This document shows, in pieces, positions 5,537 to 9,456 of a DNA stretch of 9,456 bases (positions are counted from its first letter, which is position 1; the number at the start of each line of letters is the position of its first letter). The DNA comes from SAR116 cluster bacterium. GTDB lineage: Bacteria; Pseudomonadota; Alphaproteobacteria; Puniceispirillales; GCA-002684695. The position numbers and the translations under genes were made by a program. The notes beneath the pieces were generated by a model, which did not search any database, had not been told where the DNA came from, and saw only the letters and a list, made by a program, of their open reading frames with translations. The DNA is taken from NCBI GenBank assembly GCA_002684695.1, contig NYVQ01000021.1, positions 7,543 to 16,998 of the forward strand, written 5' to 3'.

Positions 5537-6937
5537 TTAATCTAAAGCTTGAATAACTTCTTCACAAACTTTTTTAGCATCACCAAATAACATCATAGTA
5601 TTATCTCTAAAAAAAAGTTCATTATCTACACCTGCATATCCTGAAGCCATCGATCTTTTGATAAACAAAACAGTTCCGGCGTTCTCAACATCCAAAATAG
5701 GCATGCCATAGATTGGTGATTTAGGATCAGTTTTAGCTGCAGGATTTGTAACATCATTTGCTCCTATAACAAATGCAACATCAGCTTGTGAAAAATCACG
5801 ATTAATTTCTTCAAGCTCAAAAACTTCGTCATAAGGGACATTTGCTTCGGCTAAAAGTACATTCATATGACCAGGCATTCTTCCAGCGACTGGATGAATT
5901 GCATACTTAACCGTTATTCCTCGGGACTTTAGAATATCTGACATTTCCCTTAAAGCGTGTTGTGCTTGAGCAACTGCCATTCCATAACCTGGGACAATTA
6001 TTACTGTTGAAGCATTATCCATTATAAAACCAGCGTCATCAGCAGATCCTCTTTTAACCATTTTATCAGAGGAACCTTTTTGTGTTGGGTCAGCCTCATT
6101 TTCACCGCCAAAACCCCCAAGAATAACACTAAAAAAAGATCTGTTCATGCCTTTACACATTATATATGACAATATTGCACCACTTGCTCCAACTAATGAA
6201 CCTGTGATAATTAAAAGAGGGTTGCCTAGGGTAAATCCAATTCCACATGCAGCCCATCCAGAATAAGAATTGAGCATAGAAACAACTACTGGCATATCAG
6301 CTCCGCCTATAGGTATAATTATAAGTACACCTATAAGAAGAGAAACTATAAAAATACCCCAAAAAGCTGAAACAGAATTAGTTGCAACCAAAGCAATAAT
6401 CAATACTAGCAACAAAATTCCAAGAAAAGCATTGAATGGATGTTGTAAAGGGAATGTTACAGGTTGACCAGAAACAAGTCCTTGTAATTTTCCAAAAGCA
6501 ACGATTGAGCCTGTAAAAGTAATAGCACCAATTGCAAGGCCAAGTCCCATTTCAAATAATGATCCACCAGCAATATTACCAAGTTCACCTATGCCATATG
6601 CAGAAGGATTGTAAAAGGCTGCAGTAGCAACTAATGTCGCAGCTAAGCCAACCAAACTGTGAAAAGCAGCAACTAACTGAGGTAATGCTGTCATATCGAT
6701 ACTTCTTGCAATATATGCTCCGATTAGGCCTCCAATTGCAATACCTGCAAATATTATTAGGTAAGTTGAAGTGCTGAAAGGTATTATTGCTAATGTTGTC
6801 AGTATAGCTATCCCCATTCCTATCATGCCAAAAAGATTTCCTCTTCTAGCGGTTTCTGGATGAGATAGTCCGTTAAGAGATAAAATAAAAAGAACAGCAG
6901 AGATGAGATATAATATTGAAGAATAAAAACCTATCAT
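5537..6937 (-). CDS. pntB: NAD(P) transhydrogenase subunit beta (PntB)
   Basis: The 466-residue protein forms the bulk of the proton channel plus the NADP(H)-binding domain III. About nine hydrophobic helices fill residues 1-275. Channel residues known from E. coli are present: His93 in AAFHSLVGLAA (E. coli beta-His91) and Asp214 in GGADMPVVVSMLNSYSGW (E. coli beta-Asp213). Domain III begins near 305: VPGYGMAVAQAQHALREM (316-333) is the nucleotide-binding loop, AGRMPGHMNVLLAEANVPYD (351-370) the NADP site, then GANDVTNPAA (392-401) and the lid and NADP-contact block GTVLFIKRSMASGYAGVDN (421-439). Length and motifs agree with a complete, functional subunit. The ATG overlaps the pntAB stop as ATGA, and AGGAG (6949-6945) lies 7 bases upstream, so translation is coupled to pntAB. 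Confidence 0.97.
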   Translation of the reverse strand: MIGFYSSILYLISAVLFILSLNGLSHPETARRGNLFGMIGMGIAILTTLAIIPFSTSTYLIIFAGIAIGGLIGAYIARSIDMTALPQLVAAFHSLVGLAATLVATAAFYNPSAYGIGELGNIAGGSLFEMGLGLAIGAITFTGSIVAFGKLQGLVSGQPVTFPLQHPFNAFLGILLLVLIIALVATNSVSAFWGIFIVSLLIGVLIIIPIGGADMPVVVSMLNSYSGWAACGIGFTLGNPLLIITGSLVGASGAILSYIMCKGMNRSFFSVILGGFGGENEADPTQKGSSDKMVKRGSADDAGFIMDNASTVIIVPGYGMAVAQAQHALREMSDILKSRGITVKYAIHPVAGRMPGHMNVLLAEANVPYDEVFELEEINRDFSQADVAFVIGANDVTNPAAKTDPKSPIYGMPILDVENAGTVLFIKRSMASGYAGVDNELFFRDNTMMLFGDAKKVCEEVIQALD

Positions 6938-7410
6938 TTATTTTCTCCTGAAGGTTTTTTTCTTTTGAACATAGAAAGCATTCTTTGCGTTACTATGAAA
7001 CCACCGAATATATTAATTGATGCTAGCACAATAGCAAAAAAACCCATTAGTGAAGCAAAGAAGTTAGGGTCCTTTGGACCGGCAGCAATTAACGCTCCAA
7101 CAATTATTACACTTGAAATAGCATTAGTTACACCCATAAGAGGTGAATGAAGTGCTGGAGTAACAGACCAAACAACAAAGTAACCTATAAAACAAGATAA
7201 TACCAATACAGTTATCCCAAATATTAATGGGTCAACTGCACCATGGCCAGAAAGTGAAATCGAAGCAATTTCATCACCTAAATTAGAAGCTTTCGAAGCA
7301 AGTTCATTTAACTTAGATGAACCTAACTTAGTAGCTAATTCGTTGAGACTGTCACTAATTGAAGTAGCTTGATCTGCTAAGTCACTAGACATATTCGTAT
7401 CTGATTTCAT
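6934..7410 (-). CDS. pntAB: NAD(P) transhydrogenase subunit alpha, membrane part (PntAB / alpha-2)
   Basis: The 158-residue protein is the small membrane domain II alpha portion, which in E. coli is fused to the C-terminus of PntA but here is separate, as in Rhodospirillum rubrum. Three to four hydrophobic helices span about residues 62-82, 90-110 and 117-140. Landmarks include WSVTPALHSPLMGVTNAISS (81-100) and ASINIFGGFIVTQRML (130-145), with a basic tail. Residues 1-55 form a hydrophilic, probably helical extension with a 12-residue spaced repeat (LNELATK at 22-28, LNELASK at 34-40). GAGGG (7421-7417), 6 bases before ATG 7410, supports this start over Met7. The gene lies 21 bases after pntAA and overlaps pntB by 4 bases. 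Confidence 0.93.
   Translation of the reverse strand: MKSDTNMSSDLADQATSISDSLNELATKLGSSKLNELASKASNLGDEIASISLSGHGAVDPLIFGITVLVLSCFIGYFVVWSVTPALHSPLMGVTNAISSVIIVGALIAAGPKDPNFFASLMGFFAIVLASINIFGGFIVTQRMLSMFKRKKPSGENK
6945..6949 (-). promoter_or_regulatory. Ribosome-binding site of pntB inside the end of pntAB
   Basis: AGGAG, read leftwards, lies 7 bases before the pntB ATG and within the last codons of pntAB. Together with the ATGA overlap it points to coupled translation of the two membrane subunits. Confidence 0.75.
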
Positions 7411-7416
7411 TTTGAT

Positions 7417-7421
7417 CCCTC
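7417..7421 (-). promoter_or_regulatory. Ribosome-binding site of pntAB (decides the start)
   Basis: GAGGG, read leftwards, sits 6 bases before ATG 7410 and favours it over the in-frame Met codon six residues later. Confidence 0.7.
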
Positions 7422-7431
7422 AATAAAGTAT

Positions 7432-8550
7432 TTATTTTAGTAATAATTTTCCGGCTTTAGTAAGTAATGTGCCTTTTACTATTTCATCTTCTAAATCAAT
7501 ATTAACCTTTAATTTTTCTGCATCCCAAATATTTTCAATGAAAGAAAAAATATTTCGAGCAAATAAACGACTTGCATCTCCAGCAAGTCTACTCGGTATA
7601 TTTGTATAACCTACAACATTTACATCGTATTTGATGTTTATTTTATCAGCTTCAGTTGCTGAACAATTTCCACCAGCAACAGCAGCAAGGTCAACAATGA
7701 CAGAACCTGGTTTCATAGATTTAACCATTGAATCTGATATAAGTTTAGGAGCTGGTTTTCCGGGAATTAGAGCTGTTGTTATTACAATATCCTGATCACT
7801 GATTGTTTTGGCAACAAGTTCTGCTTGCTTTTTTTGGTATGCGGCACTCATTTGCTTTGCGTAACCACCAGATGACTCTGCCTCTTTAAATTCATCATCT
7901 TCAACTGCAACAAATTTACCTCCTAGAGACTCTACTTGTTCTTTGGCAGCAGGCCTTACGTCGGTTGCAGAGACAATTGCACCCATTCTTTTTGCTGTTG
8001 CTATTGCCTGAAGACCAGCTACCCCCGCGCCCATTACCAAAACCCTTGCTGGAGGAATAGTACCAGCTGCAGTCATCATCATAGGAAATGCTTTTCTATA
8101 AATTTGTGAAGCTTCAATCACCGCTCTATAGCCAGCTAAATTTGATTGACTAGATAAAACATCCATTGATTGTGCTCTTGATATTCTTGGCACCTGCTCT
8201 AAAGCAAAGCTGGTTATACCCATCTCTGCACACTGTTTAATTTCTTTGGGATTCATATGTGCTTCCATCTGGCAGATAAGAATAGCACCTTTTTTAAATA
8301 ATTTTAAAACATTTACATCTGGTCTAATTATTGAAAAAACTAAATCAGCGTTAGAAAGAAGTACTTTTTGAGACTTTACTATTTCACAACCTACTTTTTT
8401 ATAATCTTCATCATAGTATGAAGATGATGCACCTGCATTACTTTCAATAGATATTTTAAATCCAAGACCAATCAGTTTTTTGACAATTTCTGGGGTGCAG
8501 GATACCCTTTCTTCAAACTGACGGCTTTCTTTAATTATAGCAACTTTCAT
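7432..8550 (-). CDS. pntAA: NAD(P) transhydrogenase subunit alpha, NAD-binding part (PntAA / alpha-1)
   Basis: The 372-residue soluble domain I binds NAD(H) and passes hydride to NADP+ on PntB, using proton entry to favour NADPH formation. It has the alanine dehydrogenase/PNT fold: an N-terminal half opening MKVAIIKESRQFEERVSCTP, the RAQSMDVLSSQSNLAGYRAV block (125-144) that includes the hydride-transfer Arg-Gln-Asp loop, then a Rossmann unit with GAGVAG at 174-179 and the acidic end of the second strand in SATDVRPAAKEQV (194-206). GYAKQMS, TTALIPGKPAPKLI (258-271) and VIVDLAAVAGGNC (284-296) complete the NAD site. The protein ends before any membrane helix, confirming the three-subunit layout. 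AGGA about 7 bases upstream supports the ATG. It is the first gene of the pntAA-pntAB-pntB operon. Confidence 0.96.
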   Translation of the reverse strand: MKVAIIKESRQFEERVSCTPEIVKKLIGLGFKISIESNAGASSSYYDEDYKKVGCEIVKSQKVLLSNADLVFSIIRPDVNVLKLFKKGAILICQMEAHMNPKEIKQCAEMGITSFALEQVPRISRAQSMDVLSSQSNLAGYRAVIEASQIYRKAFPMMMTAAGTIPPARVLVMGAGVAGLQAIATAKRMGAIVSATDVRPAAKEQVESLGGKFVAVEDDEFKEAESSGGYAKQMSAAYQKKQAELVAKTISDQDIVITTALIPGKPAPKLISDSMVKSMKPGSVIVDLAAVAGGNCSATEADKINIKYDVNVVGYTNIPSRLAGDASRLFARNIFSFIENIWDAEKLKVNIDLEDEIVKGTLLTKAGKLLLK

Positions 8551-8616
8551 TTAGTTTTCCTGGTTAATTGCAGAGCATTTCAATTCAATAATAATTTAAT
8601 ACATTCCTTAATATTA
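8551..8616. other. Short gap between the ABC1 gene and pntAA
   Basis: These 66 bases separate two same-strand genes. Apart from the pntAA ribosome-binding site AGGA (8561-8558) I see no hairpin with a T-run and no clear -35/-10 pair, so whether pnt has its own promoter or is read from the upstream ABC1 gene cannot be settled. Confidence 0.4.
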
Positions 8617-9456
8617 CTATTCTAACGTGTCAATATTAATTCCTGCATAGTTTGATATTTGAATTTGTTTTTTTGTTAATTCATTAATATCAAACTCTTC
8701 AATCATATCTTCAAAAATTCTATGCCAATTAACTTCAGCTTTTAATCGCATAAACACTGAACCTAGTCCTACGGCGGCTCTATCCATTAATACAAATTCT
8801 CTAGGAGGTTCTACTCCTCCAATATTTTTTAATTCTTGATGAACTTTTGAAGCAACTTCTCTTCCCTCTTTACCATCTCTTAACTGGCTAATTGGCTCTG
8901 AACTATCATTTAATAATGGAGCATATAGAAACCTTGCCCAAACACTTAATACTTCGATCATTTCTTTGTTCAGCTTTCCAAAGCCCCACTTGTAATATGC
9001 TTCCTCAGCTAATTTTGAATTATCTGTTTTAAGAGCTTTATATAAGGTTATAACGCCTTCTACAAAAGTTGGGTTAAAAAATCTTATACTACCAAAATCA
9101 AGCAAATTTATTTTTTCTTTATCTGTGATTGAGTAGTTTCCTAAATGAGGATCGCCATGAATAACACCATAAAAATAAAATGGTATGTACCATGCCTTGA
9201 ACATATTGACTGCAACGTTATTTCTTGATTCTAAGTTAGGTTTCAATTCAAGCCAGTCTAAAAGTTTATTGCCTTCAAGCCAAGTCATAGTAAGCAGTCT
9301 ATCTGTTGATAAGTTATCAATTACATCGGGCACAAAAACATTTTTTTCTGATTTTAAAATCTCAGAATAAAGCTTTAGATTAGAAGCCTCTCTTTTATAA
9401 TCGAGTTCTTCTGATAACCTTGCTGATAATTCTTTATGAATAGACTTTGTTGAAAT
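8617..9456 (-). CDS. ABC1/UbiB-family (AarF-like) atypical kinase, 5' end outside window
   Basis: The reading frame stays open to the right edge, giving 279 C-terminal residues; the start lies beyond. Apparent starts inside, such as GTG at 9333, are internal, because the 41 codons upstream of it encode conserved sequence (SARLSEELDYKREASN, matching the family 'ELDy..Ea.N'). Next come a VPDVIDNLSTDRLLTMTWLEG block, the catalytic segment HGDPHLGN and the metal-binding DFG (within INLLDFGSIR). The family includes UbiB/COQ8, needed for ubiquinone synthesis, probably as an ATPase or kinase-like lipid-handling protein. The usual HGDPHPGN here reads Leu for Pro. The C-terminal half with PPREFVLMDRAAVGLGSVFM is, as I recall it, typical of a distinct alphaproteobacterial subfamily rather than E. 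coli UbiB; that is inference. The N-terminal KxGQ motif is not in the window. Only 66 bases separate it from pntAA. Confidence 0.88.
   Translation of the reverse strand: MSTKSIHKELSARLSEELDYKREASNLKLYSEILKSEKNVFVPDVIDNLSTDRLLTMTWLEGNKLLDWLELKPNLESRNNVAVNMFKAWYIPFYFYGVIHGDPHLGNYSITDKEKINLLDFGSIRFFNPTFVEGVITLYKALKTDNSKLAEEAYYKWGFGKLNKEMIEVLSVWARFLYAPLLNDSSEPISQLRDGKEGREVASKVHQELKNIGGVEPPREFVLMDRAAVGLGSVFMRLKAEVNWHRIFEDMIEEFDINELTKKQIQISNYAGINIDTLE

Noticed and set aside
6270..6467. Plus-strand frame inside pntB (and similar frames at 341-532 -, 1217-1453 +, 4349-4531 +, 6965-7150 +, 9185-9370 +)
   Set aside because: They lie antisense to well-supported genes and show no family features.
8617..9333. 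Complete 238-residue ABC1 protein starting at GTG 9333
   Set aside because: The frame continues upstream to the window edge with conserved family sequence, so the gene is cut by the window rather than short.
1..9456. Mobile elements, CRISPR arrays, tRNA/rRNA genes or a defence-type multi-gene system
   Set aside because: I looked on both strands and saw no transposase, recombinase, regularly spaced repeats, tRNA-like cloverleaf or unknown gene cluster; most genes belong to known core families.

Overview
The window is a stretch of an AT-rich, tightly packed chromosome, most likely from an alphaproteobacterium. Four things point there: a TrcR/DUF1013 regulator, a DUF1192 micro-protein, a COQ9-family protein, and a proton-translocating transhydrogenase split into three subunits (PntAA, PntAB, PntB) as in Rhodospirillum rubrum. 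GC looks like roughly 30% by eye. Gaps are short and several genes overlap at their ends, as in streamlined marine or host-associated lineages. The order cannot be fixed from this window alone.

Layout. At the left edge (2-265, +) is the C-terminal end of an agmatinase/arginase-family ureohydrolase. It overlaps a gene for a secreted six-cysteine protein of unknown function (249-743, +). That gene meets, tail to tail with an 8-base overlap, an exported Sel1-repeat protein (736-1428, -). Divergent from the latter is ygfZ, the folate-dependent iron-sulfur maturation protein (1463-2260, +). Its stop codon interlocks with that of a 58-residue DUF1192 gene on the opposite strand (2257-2433, -). A short divergent promoter region leads to trcR (2525-3091, +) and a small YdcH/DUF465 coiled-coil protein (3094-3297, +).

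The centre holds a leftward pair: a COQ9-family ubiquinone protein (4345-4986, -) followed by a MetA homoserine acyltransferase (3396-4319, -). The active-site position that sets acyl-donor choice reads as the acetyl-CoA type. Divergent from coq9 is rpsU, ribosomal protein bS21 (5161-5364, +).

The right half is the leftward operon pntAA-pntAB-pntB (8550 down to 5537), which encodes the membrane transhydrogenase that makes NADPH from NADH using the proton gradient. Upstream of it, running off the right edge, is an ABC1/UbiB-family (AarF-like) atypical kinase (8617-9456, -). Together with COQ9 it suggests ubiquinone metabolism.

Most of this is core metabolism and housekeeping. I see no mobile element, CRISPR array, tRNA, rRNA or defence locus, and nothing that amounts to a new multi-gene system. 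The points most worth a second look are the MetA acyl-donor residue, the unannotated DUF1192 gene, the internal duplication in TrcR, the orphan six-cysteine secreted protein, and the weak GTG initiation of rpsU behind a tiny upstream ORF.
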